Shown: positions 1-8,976 of the stretch, piece after piece
Layout of the letters: each line of letters begins with the position of its first letter
Numbering within the stretch: the stretch's first letter is position 1
From: Leptospira sp.
Lineage (GTDB): Bacteria > Spirochaetota > Leptospiria > Leptospirales > Leptospiraceae
DNA length: 64,000 bases
Assembly: GCA_016742255.1 (NCBI GenBank)
Contig: JACVCB010000005.1
Coordinates: 1 to 64,000 of the forward strand
Direction: 5' to 3'
Notes under the pieces: generated by a model
Database searches by the model: none
Told to the model about the DNA's origin: nothing
What the model saw: only the letters and a program-made list of their open reading frames with translations
Program-made: the position numbers and the translations under genes

Positions 1-136
1 CAGTATGGAAGATACCAGGAAAGAAAAGTTCTTCCTCCATTCAACTGTAGACAGAGTTGGATACCACCCAACAGCAATCGCTGGTGACAGAGGTATTGAA
101 CATCGTACTCAATTAGGTTACGAAGTCACCTTCTAA
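1..136 (+). CDS. C-terminus of a probable outer membrane protein (partial)
   Basis: The reading frame that starts at base 2 is open to a TAA at 134-136 and gives the last 44 residues of a protein cut by the window edge. The final residues alternate polar and hydrophobic side chains and end in phenylalanine (LGYEVTF), which is the usual signature of the last beta strand of an outer membrane barrel recognised by the BAM machinery. That is an inference from the tail only; the identity of the protein cannot be told. It is followed by a 189-bp intergenic region before the cbb3 operon. Confidence 0.5.
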   Translation, partial: SMEDTRKEKFFLHSTVDRVGYHPTAIAGDRGIEHRTQLGYEVTF

Positions 137-200
137 CCAGAATTATATTGATATCCCCACTCATTAAATTTTAGATCAATTCTAAATCTCAAGTCCATCC

Positions 201-214
201 TTGACAAAAATCAA
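201..214 (+). promoter_or_regulatory. FNR/CRP-like box upstream of the cbb3 oxidase operon
   Basis: TTGAC-AAAA-ATCAA matches the FNR consensus TTGAT-N4-ATCAA at nine of ten defined positions. It lies about 112 bp upstream of the ccoN start codon. cbb3 oxidases are classically induced at low oxygen by FNR-family regulators, so the position fits. The core promoter and transcription start are not obvious; the stretch from about 235 to 300 is pyrimidine rich. No other similar box was noticed in this intergenic region. Confidence 0.5.
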
Positions 215-325
215 GGGTGGAACATAGTCCATCTTTCCAGTTTTTCTTTCTTTTCTTCGTCTTCTTTGTATAAAGGATTAAGTTCTCTAAAGAAATAGAA
301 CTGATAAAGATTAAGGAGAGAAACA

Positions 326-1756
326 TTGGCTACGGAAAAAACTCAATATGACGATTTTATCGTAAAAGGGTTTATCATTTCAGCGTTAGTCTGGGGCGTT
401 GCATCAATGACATTTGGTGTCATAATTGCCTTCCAACTTGTGTATCCACAGCTGAATTTGGAATTACCTTGGACGAGCTTCGGAAGGTTACGACCACTAC
501 ATACCAATGCTGCCATTTTTGGTTTTGCATTGAGCGTAATCTTCGCCACTGCTTATCATACAGTACAAAGACTTTGTCGCACAAGAATGTGGAACGACAC
601 TCTTTCCAAACTGCATTTGGCATTATACAATCTATCAATTGTTTTAGCTGCGATCACATTACCACTCGGTTACAGCCAATCAAAAGAATATGCTGAATTA
701 GAATGGCCTATCGACTTACTCATAGTTGTATGGTATGTAATCTTTTTTGCAAACTACCTCATGACGGTACTCAAACGAAAAGAAGAACAAATGTATGTTG
801 CCATTTGGTTTTACATTGCTTCCTTCGTAACAGTTCCCCTACTTTTCATTGTGAATAACATTGTAATCCCTGCTGGATTCTTAAAATCGTATTCGGTTTA
901 TGCAGGAGTATTTGATGCCAATATCCAATGGTGGTATGGTCACAATGCGGTGGCATTTGTTCTTACTACTCCATTTTTGGGACTTATGTACTACTACCTC
1001 CCAAAACACATCAAACAACCAATTTACTCACATAGACTCTCCATCATTCACTTCTGGTCCCTCATCTTTATCTACATTTGGGCAGGTCCTCACCACTTAT
1101 TGTATTCACCAATCCCTGAGTGGTTACAAACAACTGGTATGGTATTTTCCATCATGTTATGGATGCCATCTTGGGGTGGTATGTTAAATGGATTTTTAAC
1201 CCTCACGCAAGCCAAAGACAAAATCAAAGTGGATGCAACCCTCAAAATGATGTTAGCTGCCGTTACATTTTACGGTATGTCAACCTTTGAAGGTCCTCTT
1301 CTTTCGATCCGTGCGGTTTCTGCATTAGGTCACAACACAGACTGGATCATTGGTCACGTTCACTCTGGAACTTTAGGATGGGTTGGATTTATGTCTGCCG
1401 CTGCTTTGTATTACTTAGTTCCTAGACTTTGGAATGCAAACCTCTATAGTGAAAAATTGGCGAATGCACATTTTTGGCTCGGAACTCTTGGGATCCTACT
1501 CTACATCATTTCCATGTGGGTATCTGGTATTACAGAAGGATCTATGTGGAGAGCTGTTGGTGAAAACGGTGAACTCGTTTACAAAGATTGGGTCGAGATC
1601 GTTGAGTTCTTAAAACCATTCCGTTTGTTCCGTGCGATTGGAGGAACACTCTACCTAACAGGGATTATCCTTATGGTGTATAACTTTATCAAAACCATTC
1701 AAAACAAAGACAGTGGTTTTGTGGAACAAGACTTACGTATAGGAGTGAAATCATAA
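326..1756 (+). CDS. ccoN: Cytochrome c oxidase cbb3-type, catalytic subunit I
   Basis: Membrane-embedded subunit that reduces O2 to water at a haem b3-CuB centre. 476 residues, the usual length for CcoN, with about twelve hydrophobic segments. Metal ligands can be read directly: H59 (RPLHTNAA) and H346 for low-spin haem b, H344 for haem b3 (IIGHVHSG), and H206, H256 and H257 for CuB (WYGHNA, AGPHH); Y250 sits where the Tyr-His crosslinked tyrosine of cbb3 enzymes is expected. The start is a TTG codon six bases after AAGGAGAG, which decides the start. It is the first gene of an operon; its stop shares a base with the ccoO start, suggesting translational coupling. Confidence 0.97.
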   Translation: MATEKTQYDDFIVKGFIISALVWGVASMTFGVIIAFQLVYPQLNLELPWTSFGRLRPLHTNAAIFGFALSVIFATAYHTVQRLCRTRMWNDTLSKLHLALYNLSIVLAAITLPLGYSQSKEYAELEWPIDLLIVVWYVIFFANYLMTVLKRKEEQMYVAIWFYIASFVTVPLLFIVNNIVIPAGFLKSYSVYAGVFDANIQWWYGHNAVAFVLTTPFLGLMYYYLPKHIKQPIYSHRLSIIHFWSLIFIYIWAGPHHLLYSPIPEWLQTTGMVFSIMLWMPSWGGMLNGFLTLTQAKDKIKVDATLKMMLAAVTFYGMSTFEGPLLSIRAVSALGHNTDWIIGHVHSGTLGWVGFMSAAALYYLVPRLWNANLYSEKLANAHFWLGTLGILLYIISMWVSGITEGSMWRAVGENGELVYKDWVEIVEFLKPFRLFRAIGGTLYLTGIILMVYNFIKTIQNKDSGFVEQDLRIGVKS

Positions 1757-2451
1757 TGTTTGGTTTTAACAAATTCTTAGATTGGTTTTCAGAAATTGCT
1801 GACCGTTGGGATACAAAAGGTGTCAAGTTTACTATTTATACAACCATTGCGGTTGTGATTGGTGGACTTTTTGAGCTCATCCCGCCGTTTTTCCTAACCA
1901 AAACGGTCACTCCAATATCCACTGTAAAACCATATTCAGCATTGGAGTTGGCAGGTCGTGATACCTACCAAAGAGAAGGTTGTATTGGTTGTCATACACA
2001 AATGGTTCGTCCTTTTAAATGGGAAGTGGATCGTTTTGACCCAACTAAATCTTACGGAAGAAATGGTTATTCCAAGGGTGGGGAGTTTGTTTACGACCAT
2101 CCATTCCTTTGGGGTTCAAAACGTACGGGACCTGACTTAGCACACGAGTCACAAATGTTACGATCAAATGAGTGGCATAAAAACCACCTCATCAACCCTA
2201 GAACCGTAGGTGGTGTACCAAACTCCATTATGCCAGCCTATCCATGGTTATTCGAAGAGTCACACAAAGTAGATGTCGAACAAGTGGTTGCGAACATGAA
2301 AGCACTACGATCCATCGGTGTACCTTACACAGAAGAAGATTTGGCAAATGCTCCATCACTTCTCAAAGATAAAACTGAGGGAGATGCACTTGTTGCTTAT
2401 TTGCAAAAACTGGGACGTGACTCTGCGGAGTTACAAAAAGGGATGAAGTAA
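1756..2451 (+). CDS. ccoO: cbb3 oxidase subunit II, monohaem cytochrome c
   Basis: Passes electrons to CcoN. 231 residues: a membrane anchor at about 25-48, then a periplasmic cytochrome c domain with the haem-binding CIGCH at 76-80 and a probable axial methionine at M159 (SIMPAYPW). The ATG overlaps the ccoN stop (ATAATG) and is preceded by AGGAG at 1741-1745. Length and motifs are normal for CcoO (FixO). Confidence 0.96.
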   Translation: MFGFNKFLDWFSEIADRWDTKGVKFTIYTTIAVVIGGLFELIPPFFLTKTVTPISTVKPYSALELAGRDTYQREGCIGCHTQMVRPFKWEVDRFDPTKSYGRNGYSKGGEFVYDHPFLWGSKRTGPDLAHESQMLRSNEWHKNHLINPRTVGGVPNSIMPAYPWLFEESHKVDVEQVVANMKALRSIGVPYTEEDLANAPSLLKDKTEGDALVAYLQKLGRDSAELQKGMK

Positions 2452-2455
2452 AGTC

Positions 2456-2605
2456 ATGAATGACGCCGACCTTCTCTTAATTTACAAAAGTTTGCGATTG
2501 CCGATCCTTGTGATCGCAATTGCATACATCACCTACTACGTTTATAAAAAACGCAGTAAAGAAGAAATGGAAAAACCCAAGTATCGAATGCTTGAGGAGG
2601 ATTAA
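2456..2605 (+). CDS. ccoQ: cbb3 oxidase small subunit CcoQ-like
   Basis: A 49-residue protein starting at the ATG four bases after the ccoO stop and ending five bases before ccoP. It has one transmembrane helix (about 13-29) followed by a lysine-rich then acidic cytoplasmic tail. Size, topology and position between ccoO and ccoP are those of CcoQ (FixQ), which stabilises the oxidase complex. The tail contains PKYRMLEE, resembling the tail of CcoS encoded 5 kb downstream (PKYRMFFEE). Confidence 0.85.
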   Translation: MNDADLLLIYKSLRLPILVIAIAYITYYVYKKRSKEEMEKPKYRMLEED

Positions 2606-2610
2606 TACGA

Positions 2611-3141
2611 ATGAAAGAACCAAAAGAAGTAGACGGAATCTTCCAAGCCGACAATCCAATGCCACCTTGGTGGAAATTAGTATGGCTCATCAGTATCATC
2701 GTATCCATCGGTTATGTTGTATACTTTCACTGGTACTCAGATTGGCCACAAGATGTTGCTTTCGAAAAAGAAGTAGCTGAACACGAAACAAAGTTTCCAA
2801 CAAAACAAGTTGTTGTAGCAAATCCTGAAGATGGCTCAAATCCATACCGTGATGATGCTGTTGCGATTAAAGAAGGTGAGAGCACTTACAAACAAATTTG
2901 CTCAGCTTGCCACGGCCCAACTGCAGAAGGTGCGGTAGGACCAAGTTTGGTTGATAAAGATTGGATTCATGGAAACACTGATAAAGAAGTGTTTAACAAC
3001 ATCATGAAAGGAATCGGACCAGATAGACAAAAACTCAACCGAGGTGGTATGCCAGCTTGGGAAGGTTTAGGTGCTGAGAAGGTATATGCTGTAATGGCAT
3101 GGCTTGCAACAAAGAACAGTAGTTTGGTAAAGGCAAAATAA
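2611..3141 (+). CDS. ccoP: cbb3 oxidase subunit III CcoP, short form with one haem site
   Basis: 176 residues: cytoplasmic N-terminus, a transmembrane helix at about 22-39, then one cytochrome c domain with CSACH at 97-101 and a likely axial methionine M147 (RGGMPAW). Classical CcoP (FixP) is about 300 residues with two CxxCH sites; only one is present here. The frame is clean from a good start (ATG after GAGGATTAATACGA) to the stop, so this is not an obvious truncation artefact. It is still the best candidate for subunit III from its order in the operon and its N-terminal anchor (PPWWKLVW). Confidence 0.9.
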   Translation: MKEPKEVDGIFQADNPMPPWWKLVWLISIIVSIGYVVYFHWYSDWPQDVAFEKEVAEHETKFPTKQVVVANPEDGSNPYRDDAVAIKEGESTYKQICSACHGPTAEGAVGPSLVDKDWIHGNTDKEVFNNIMKGIGPDRQKLNRGGMPAWEGLGAEKVYAVMAWLATKNSSLVKAK

Positions 3142-3143
3142 AG

Positions 3144-4463
3144 ATGATCATATCAAGACCCCAATCAGGAAAAGTAAGGACACGTAGAAATATCGTTATG
3201 AGTTTTCTCGTGGGATTATTTTTAGTCGCACCTTGGGTGGTGTTACCAGAAGGTAGCCCACTCATCCGACTGGACATCCCGAAGAGGATGTTTCACTTGT
3301 TTGGTGGTCTTTTTATCCCACAAGAAGGACTGATCTTATGGTTTTTCCTTCTCACAATGGGATTGTCACTTTTCTTTTTTACATCCGTCATTGGACGTGT
3401 CTGGTGCGGATGGGGTTGCCCCCAAACCATTTATACCGACTTATTCGACCGAATTGGTCGGTTTGTTTTAGATTCTAAATATGGGAAAAAAGACGCATCC
3501 ATTATAGGAAAATACACTGTGTATTTTTTATGGATCGTAGTTTCATTTATTGCTTCTTTTCACTGGATCGCATACTTTGTTAGCCCCTATGAAATGTTAG
3601 CTGATTACAAGAGTTTCTCAGCATTTTCCGAAACATATTTTTATTTTACCTTATTTTTTACTGCAGCGATGTTCATTGATATCGGGTTTATCAGAGAACA
3701 ATTTTGTCGATATGCTTGCCCTTATGCAAGATTCCAAACCCTTCTCATGGATGAACATTCCTGGAATGTAACTTACGATTTCAAACGTGGTGAACCTCGT
3801 CGTGATGGAAAAACCAAAATCGGTGACTGCATTGCTTGTAATATGTGTGTGGTAGTTTGCCCAACAGGAATTGATATCCGTGATGGCTTACAAGTAGGTT
3901 GTGTTGCCTGTGGGAAATGTGCGGATGCTTGCACTTCTATCATGGCAAAAGAAAACAAAAAAACCTTAATCGGTTATTTTTCTCTCAAACAAATTGAAAC
4001 TGGTGATAAAATCAAATGGGTTCGACCAAGAACCGTGGTCTATGCAATTTTATTAGGTGTGGTTCTCACAGGGGCAAGTATCCAACTGCTCACAAGAATT
4101 CCGATGTCAATGATTGCTGCTTCCAATAAATCAATGCCCCCTATCCTCATTCCAGATAATAAAATTAGAGCCTTCATAGCACTTAGAATTCAAAACATTG
4201 CTCCAGTCGAAAAAGAATTCCAACTCACTGCTTTTGATACAAGGCATGGAAAGGAGATACTGATTCGATCAGGTGAAGAAAACAATCAATTCACATTAGG
4301 TTCAGGAGAAATCAAAAGCATATCTGTTGTGTTGGAAACGCAAACCCTCTCCGAACAGGAATTAAACGAAGGATATTTACCTGGTTCCATCGTTTTAAAA
4401 AACACACAAGATCCAGATGAAAAACTAGAGAAAAAACTATCACTGTCTCTACCGAGGAAATAA
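3144..4463 (+). CDS. ccoG: cbb3 oxidase assembly / redox protein CcoG (RdxA/FixG family)
   Basis: 439-residue membrane ferredoxin proposed to reduce copper for delivery to the oxidase. About five membrane segments; conserved CGWGCP at 88-93 and CRYACPY at 188-194, then two 4Fe-4S clusters bound by C229/C232/C235/C239 and C253/C256/C259/C263. The C-terminal 100 residues form the periplasmic Ig-like FixG domain. It begins two bases after the ccoP stop, as in most cco operons. Confidence 0.95.
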   Translation: MIISRPQSGKVRTRRNIVMSFLVGLFLVAPWVVLPEGSPLIRLDIPKRMFHLFGGLFIPQEGLILWFFLLTMGLSLFFFTSVIGRVWCGWGCPQTIYTDLFDRIGRFVLDSKYGKKDASIIGKYTVYFLWIVVSFIASFHWIAYFVSPYEMLADYKSFSAFSETYFYFTLFFTAAMFIDIGFIREQFCRYACPYARFQTLLMDEHSWNVTYDFKRGEPRRDGKTKIGDCIACNMCVVVCPTGIDIRDGLQVGCVACGKCADACTSIMAKENKKTLIGYFSLKQIETGDKIKWVRPRTVVYAILLGVVLTGASIQLLTRIPMSMIAASNKSMPPILIPDNKIRAFIALRIQNIAPVEKEFQLTAFDTRHGKEILIRSGEENNQFTLGSGEIKSISVVLETQTLSEQELNEGYLPGSIVLKNTQDPDEKLEKKLSLSLPRK

Positions 4464-4465
4464 TT

Positions 4466-4954
4466 ATGCTCAAAGACTTACACCCTAGTTTACGCAATGC
4501 AATGTATGTAGTATTGTTTAGTTTTACTGGCCTCGTGGCAGCAACATTTTATACAATACGCCTTACTTACAAACATTTTGAACCGGTTATGGACAAAAAC
4601 TATTATGAAATCGGTTTGAATTATGAAAAGGCGATCGAGAATCAAAAAGAATTGATCAAACAAGGTTACAAATTGTCTACCAATTGGGACAAAACAACAA
4701 TTCTTCCTCTAGGTGATTTAGAATTAACAGTGACTTTAAATCAAAACGAATCATTTGTGAAAGCAGATTCAATGTATGTCATACTGGAACGAAATGCAAC
4801 TACCAAAAACACAACTCGATATGATTTAAAACCATCAGATCTCACTTTCACTGGGAAAATTCCATTAAAGAAATCAGGAACTTGGAACATGAGGCTGATT
4901 GCAAATATCAACGGAAAATCCTTTGAACGAGAAGGTAAAATCATAGTTAAATGA
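4466..4954 (+). CDS. ccoH: FixH-family cbb3 assembly protein
   Basis: 162 residues with one N-terminal membrane helix (about 13-34) and a periplasmic domain that ends in a beta-rich stretch, the organisation of CcoH/FixH. Contains the FixH-type motif around MDKNYYEIGLNYEKAI. Required in other bacteria for a stable CcoNOP complex. Two bases follow ccoG; its stop overlaps the start of ccoI by four bases (ATGA). Confidence 0.88.
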   Translation: MLKDLHPSLRNAMYVVLFSFTGLVAATFYTIRLTYKHFEPVMDKNYYEIGLNYEKAIENQKELIKQGYKLSTNWDKTTILPLGDLELTVTLNQNESFVKADSMYVILERNATTKNTTRYDLKPSDLTFTGKIPLKKSGTWNMRLIANINGKSFEREGKIIVK

Positions 4955-7413
4955 AAGAGACAACATCACAAAACACAACAACAGAATGTGACCACTGCGG
5001 GAATCCCATTCGTTTGGTTCGTATCGAATCCAAATTGGGAGACGAAACAAAGGTTTTCTGTTGTGAAGGTTGTGAAACTGTTTATTCCATTATCCATTCA
5101 TTGGGTGGAAGTTATTATTATAGCCTAAAAGGAAATACAAAACTCAGTCCCGTTGAAATCGAAGAAAATGAAACAGAGGTTGAGAATGAATTGGTATACC
5201 AAAAGTTCGTAAGGCCTTCAGGAGAATTTTCAGAAGTTTCAATCCAAATCACGAACATCCATTGTTCTGCCTGCGTTTGGATCAATGAAAAAGTTTTGAA
5301 TGAAGAAGAAGGAATCCTTTCTGCTCAAATCAACTTTGCATCTGGACGTGCAAGAATCCGATTTGATAAATCTAAGATTAAAATTTCACGTATCCTATCT
5401 CTAATTCGTGCCATTGGATATAAACCGATTTTATTCTCCCCTACTGAAGGGAATTTACAAAAGTCAAAACAACTTAAGAACTTATTACTTCGAATTGGCG
5501 TAGCCGGTTTTTGTTTTGGGAATATCATGATTCTCAGTGTTGCATTGTACTCTGGATACTTCACTGGAATTGATCTCAATCTCAAACGTATGTTTCACTA
5601 TGCCTCTTGGGTTTTTGCAACTCCTGCTTATTTGTATTCAGGGTTTCCTTTTATGTCGGGGTTTTTAACAAGTATTAGAAGGCGAACTCTCTCCATGGAC
5701 TTCCTTTTATTTTTAGGAATTTCGATGGCGTATTTTTATTCTGTTTTTGTCACATTAACGGACAAAGGAGAAGTGTATTTCGATTCCGTTGCGATGATTT
5801 ATTTCTTTATTTTAATAGGGAAATACTTTGAAGAAAAGGCAAGGGTATTTGCTTCTGATAAATTAGAATCCATCCTTTGTAAACTTCCAGAAACTTCAGT
5901 TCGTATCAGTGAAAATATTGAAACTACAATCCCGAGTAGTGAAATTAAGTTAGGTGATAAAATCCAAGTTGCACCTGGTAAACGTATCCCTGTGGATGCA
6001 ATTTTATTATCAAAGGAAACCTATGTTGATGAATCGTTTTTAACAGGGGAATCTGTTCCGATTCGAAAACAAACAGGAGATTCCATTCTTGCTGGTTCCC
6101 TCACAATGGACAATCCAGCTCTTATCCTAGCTAATTCTGATTACCATGCATCTACATTGTCTTCGCTGAAACTCCGTTTAGAGGAAGCATTGCACTTAAA
6201 ACCAAAAATCCAAATCCTAACGGAAAGAATTGCCTCTTATTTTATTTCAGTCGTTTTCCTATTGGCATTTATTTGTTTTGGAGTCTGGATGTTTGTCACG
6301 AATGGTAATCTAGAACAGAGTTTGGTCACTACAATTTCTGTTCTGATTGTTGCCTGCCCATGTGCCTTAGGAATTTCAGTTCCCACTGCCCTTGTCACAA
6401 ATCATATTCTAAATGCAGAAAAAGGTGTACTTTTAAAAAATCCGTCTGTTGTGGAAACTTTAGCAAAGGCAAATACAATCTATTTGGACAAAACAGGGAC
6501 ACTCACGGAAGGGAAATTCCTTGTTCGTTTGGTGACTGTTTCAGAAGACCACCTACCATTTGTTTATCGAATCGAAAAGGAAATTAACCATCCCTTAGCC
6601 AAATCTCTCGTAAAGTATCTTTCCCCTTTCCATTTGGTGAAGGAAAAAGCAAAAGAAATGGATCTTGTCCAATTACAGAATCTCCCAGGGCAAGGTGTCA
6701 GAGGAACTATCCTTTGGTTGGGGAAAGAACATTCGGTTCTTATTGGAAACCAAACTCTTTTAAAAGACCAAAATATAACCATAGATTCCCATGCTGAAAA
6801 AGAAGGATCGATCATCTACGTTGCCATTGATGGTAACATGTTAGGACAATTTGTTCTAGCAGATGAAGTAAGACAAGGTGCTCATTCATTTGTGACCTTA
6901 CTGAAACAAATGATTCCAAAAATAGCCATCCTTTCTGGGGATCGTTTCCCGGCAGTAAAGTCCATAGCAAATACATTGGGGATCCAACAGTTTTATTCAG
7001 ACCTTTCTCCCGAAGAAAAAGCTAATATCATCCAAGATTCACAAAACAAAGGCAATGTGGTCATTATGGTGGGTGATGGAATCAACGACAGTTTGTCTTT
7101 GGCTAGAGCAAATGTTTCCATTTCTCATACGGAAGCTGAAGATATGTCACTCGAAAAATCAGATGTTGTACTAACTTCTGGAAATTTAAACGGACTCATT
7201 CATTCCTTACTTTCAGCAAAAAAAACAAAAGAAGTCATATTGCAGAACATTATCATTTCTTTCTGTTACAATTCGATTATGTTACCACTTGCCATGTTTG
7301 GTTTGATGTTACCCGTAATCTGTGCAGTATTTATGGCTTGTTCTAGTTTGACAGTTCTCATCAATTCGTTATCAATACGGATAAGGATCCCCAAATGGAA
7401 GCCCTCTATTTAA
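4951..7413 (+). CDS. ccoI: Copper-translocating P-type ATPase for cbb3 oxidase maturation
   Basis: 820 residues. Exports Cu(I) for oxidase assembly (P1B-type, CopA2/FixI group). In order: a cysteine-rich N-terminal zinc-ribbon-like domain (C13/C16, C37/C38/C41); an HMA domain with HCSAC at 104-108; eight membrane helices; the actuator motif TGES at 365-368; the copper-binding CPC at 469-471; the phosphorylated aspartate in DKTGT at 513-517; and GDGIND near the C-terminus. All catalytic motifs are intact. The cysteine-rich N-terminal extension is typical of the FixI type. Confidence 0.95.
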   Translation: MKETTSQNTTTECDHCGNPIRLVRIESKLGDETKVFCCEGCETVYSIIHSLGGSYYYSLKGNTKLSPVEIEENETEVENELVYQKFVRPSGEFSEVSIQITNIHCSACVWINEKVLNEEEGILSAQINFASGRARIRFDKSKIKISRILSLIRAIGYKPILFSPTEGNLQKSKQLKNLLLRIGVAGFCFGNIMILSVALYSGYFTGIDLNLKRMFHYASWVFATPAYLYSGFPFMSGFLTSIRRRTLSMDFLLFLGISMAYFYSVFVTLTDKGEVYFDSVAMIYFFILIGKYFEEKARVFASDKLESILCKLPETSVRISENIETTIPSSEIKLGDKIQVAPGKRIPVDAILLSKETYVDESFLTGESVPIRKQTGDSILAGSLTMDNPALILANSDYHASTLSSLKLRLEEALHLKPKIQILTERIASYFISVVFLLAFICFGVWMFVTNGNLEQSLVTTISVLIVACPCALGISVPTALVTNHILNAEKGVLLKNPSVVETLAKANTIYLDKTGTLTEGKFLVRLVTVSEDHLPFVYRIEKEINHPLAKSLVKYLSPFHLVKEKAKEMDLVQLQNLPGQGVRGTILWLGKEHSVLIGNQTLLKDQNITIDSHAEKEGSIIYVAIDGNMLGQFVLADEVRQGAHSFVTLLKQMIPKIAILSGDRFPAVKSIANTLGIQQFYSDLSPEEKANIIQDSQNKGNVVIMVGDGINDSLSLARANVSISHTEAEDMSLEKSDVVLTSGNLNGLIHSLLSAKKTKEVILQNIIISFCYNSIMLPLAMFGLMLPVICAVFMACSSLTVLINSLSIRIRIPKWKPSI

Positions 7414-7610
7414 CCATTCCCATGGCTATGTGTATTGCTGGTTTCTTTTTATATGTATTTGTTTTGGCATTTCGAAAAGGCCAATTCGAAGACATTGAGT
7501 CACCCAAATATAGAATGTTCTTTGAAGAAGAGTATCCTGTTCAATCAAAAGCGGAACCTACTTCAACAAAAACAGAAGACAAAAAAAATGGACCAACTGA
7601 CAAACCTTAG
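7395..7610 (+). CDS. ccoS: cbb3 oxidase maturation protein CcoS
   Basis: 71 residues with one membrane helix (about 5-27) followed by the GQFEDIESPKYRMFF region, the family signature of CcoS (cofactor insertion into CcoN). It overlaps the end of ccoI by 19 bases. The C-terminal 30 residues are a hydrophilic, low-complexity extension. Confidence 0.9.
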   Translation: MEALYLTIPMAMCIAGFFLYVFVLAFRKGQFEDIESPKYRMFFEEEYPVQSKAEPTSTKTEDKKNGPTDKP

Positions 7611-8277
7611 TTTTTTTGCTTCTATCATTATCTATGGTTTACTCAGTAGTTTTCACTGTGCCTTGATGTGTGGACCGTTTATTTCTCTCCTGCAAACATC
7701 GAATCCATCCAAACAAATACCCGTGATTCTCTATCATTTAGGCCGGATGGTATCGTATTCTTTTTTAGGAATCGTGTTAGGATTGATTGGCAAAGGAGCA
7801 AACGCATTAGGAGATCTCAAGTCCATCCAAAGTATTGCAGGAACATTTACCTTTGTCCTATTACTCTTTTTTTTAATTCGGATGCTTATCCTACCTACAA
7901 ATTCTAAATTTGGAACCTTGCCAAAAGGGATTTCCAATGTACTACAAAAAATCCGTGAAAAAACAAATCTAAATGGTTTAGGTTTTGGAATTGGAATTCT
8001 CAGTGCTCTCCTACCCTGCGGTGTTTTATACCCAGCCTATGCCGCATCGTTTGCAACAGGAAACGCAGTCACCGGAGGACTTGTGATGTTTTGTTTTTAT
8101 CTAGGCACAATCCCGATGCTAACGGGCTTAAGTGTTGTTATGGGGAAAATTCGAAAATACATCCAACCCAAGTGGATTCCAGTTTTTGGCACTGTGATCA
8201 TTCTCACTTCACTTGGGTTTTTACTCTTCCGATTGTTCTTTCATGCCCACTCGGAGTCTTGTGATCATTTGATCTAA
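7588..8277 (+). CDS. TauE/SafE-family membrane protein, last gene of the cco operon
   Basis: 229 residues, about six membrane helices, with the SFHCALMCGPF motif near the N-terminus and LLPCGVLYPAY in the middle, which mark the group of 'sulfite exporter TauE/SafE' proteins commonly found at the end of cbb3 operons and thought to act in copper supply. The start chosen is the ATG at 7588, inside the end of ccoS (23-base overlap); a longer reading upstream in the same frame would lie entirely inside ccoS and is unlikely. Confidence 0.87.
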   Translation: MDQLTNLSFFASIIIYGLLSSFHCALMCGPFISLLQTSNPSKQIPVILYHLGRMVSYSFLGIVLGLIGKGANALGDLKSIQSIAGTFTFVLLLFFLIRMLILPTNSKFGTLPKGISNVLQKIREKTNLNGLGFGIGILSALLPCGVLYPAYAASFATGNAVTGGLVMFCFYLGTIPMLTGLSVVMGKIRKYIQPKWIPVFGTVIILTSLGFLLFRLFFHAHSESCDHLI

Positions 8278-8280
8278 AAG

Positions 8281-8607
8281 TTATGCCCTTCCTCGAAAGT
8301 ACTTTTCTTTAAAGTGACTGACGACACTTGGATTGATTTTAGTTTCGATTGTACTTCCAATCACAGCGATGAGTTTTTTGGCTAAAACACGGTCATGGTT
8401 GGCTAACCATCGGCGGTATTCGGTGTTCAATCCCGATTCACCCACAAGGATCACTTCATTTGGTGAATTTAAAGTTTTGGTGATTTCTGCAAAATCCCAT
8501 TTGTCAGTTTCCTTCATTTTTTCCCAGGACTTTGATTCCATGTGATCTGATTCTAACTTGATCATCTCAATTCGTTTTTTGTTTAAGTAGAGAATGCAAG
8601 CGTTCAT
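8281..8607 (-). CDS. Small protein resembling the C-terminal domain of bacterial eRF1-like proteins
   Basis: 108 residues. The segment ILVGESGLNTEYRRWL...KLIAVIGSTIE...VSHFKEKYF resembles the third domain of bacterial archaeo-eukaryotic release-factor-like proteins ('translational machinery protein'), though the protein is short. That similarity is judged by eye and is modest. It converges on the cco operon with a three-base gap. Function unknown. Confidence 0.55.
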   Translation of the reverse strand: MNACILYLNKKRIEMIKLESDHMESKSWEKMKETDKWDFAEITKTLNSPNEVILVGESGLNTEYRRWLANHDRVLAKKLIAVIGSTIETKINPSVVSHFKEKYFRGRA

Positions 8608-8712
8608 TTTATATTGTTCCTTCCCAAATTATGACGAAACAATTGAATAAAATATACCTAATTCTTCAGTAAGATGCCTCCAAATTGTACTGATATTTAT
8701 CAATGACAAATA

Positions 8713-8976
8713 TCAATCAAAACTCAAACTCACAATCGACTCAGAACTTAGTTCTTCGACCAAATAACTCATGTTACTGATCATTTCGTTGGGTTCAATC
8801 ACCCATTGGTGAAAGGTAAATGAGGACAAAATGAGAAAACTAAGCCCAAATGAGACAACTAGGTTTCGATTCTTACGTTGTGTTCGCACCTTGGTTTCAA
8901 TTTTACGAACAATACGCGATTCAAAATCAGAATCATTCAATAATTCTTCCCATCTTTTATGATTCTTGGAATTCAT
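8713..8976 (-). CDS. Small membrane protein, putative anti-sigma factor
   Basis: 87 residues: a hydrophilic N-terminus (about 40 residues), one membrane helix (about 41-60), and a short periplasmic tail. Its start lies 20 bases inside the end of the ECF sigma gene, the usual arrangement for a membrane anti-sigma factor. No zinc-binding HxxxCxxC motif is present. The assignment rests on topology and gene order, not on sequence similarity. Confidence 0.6.
   Translation of the reverse strand: MNSKNHKRWEELLNDSDFESRIVRKIETKVRTQRKNRNLVVSFGLSFLILSSFTFHQWVIEPNEMISNMSYLVEELSSESIVSLSFD

Noticed and set aside
7435..7587. N-terminal extension of the TauE/SafE gene
   Set aside because: It reads through ccoS in another frame; the ATG at 7588 starts the conserved part.
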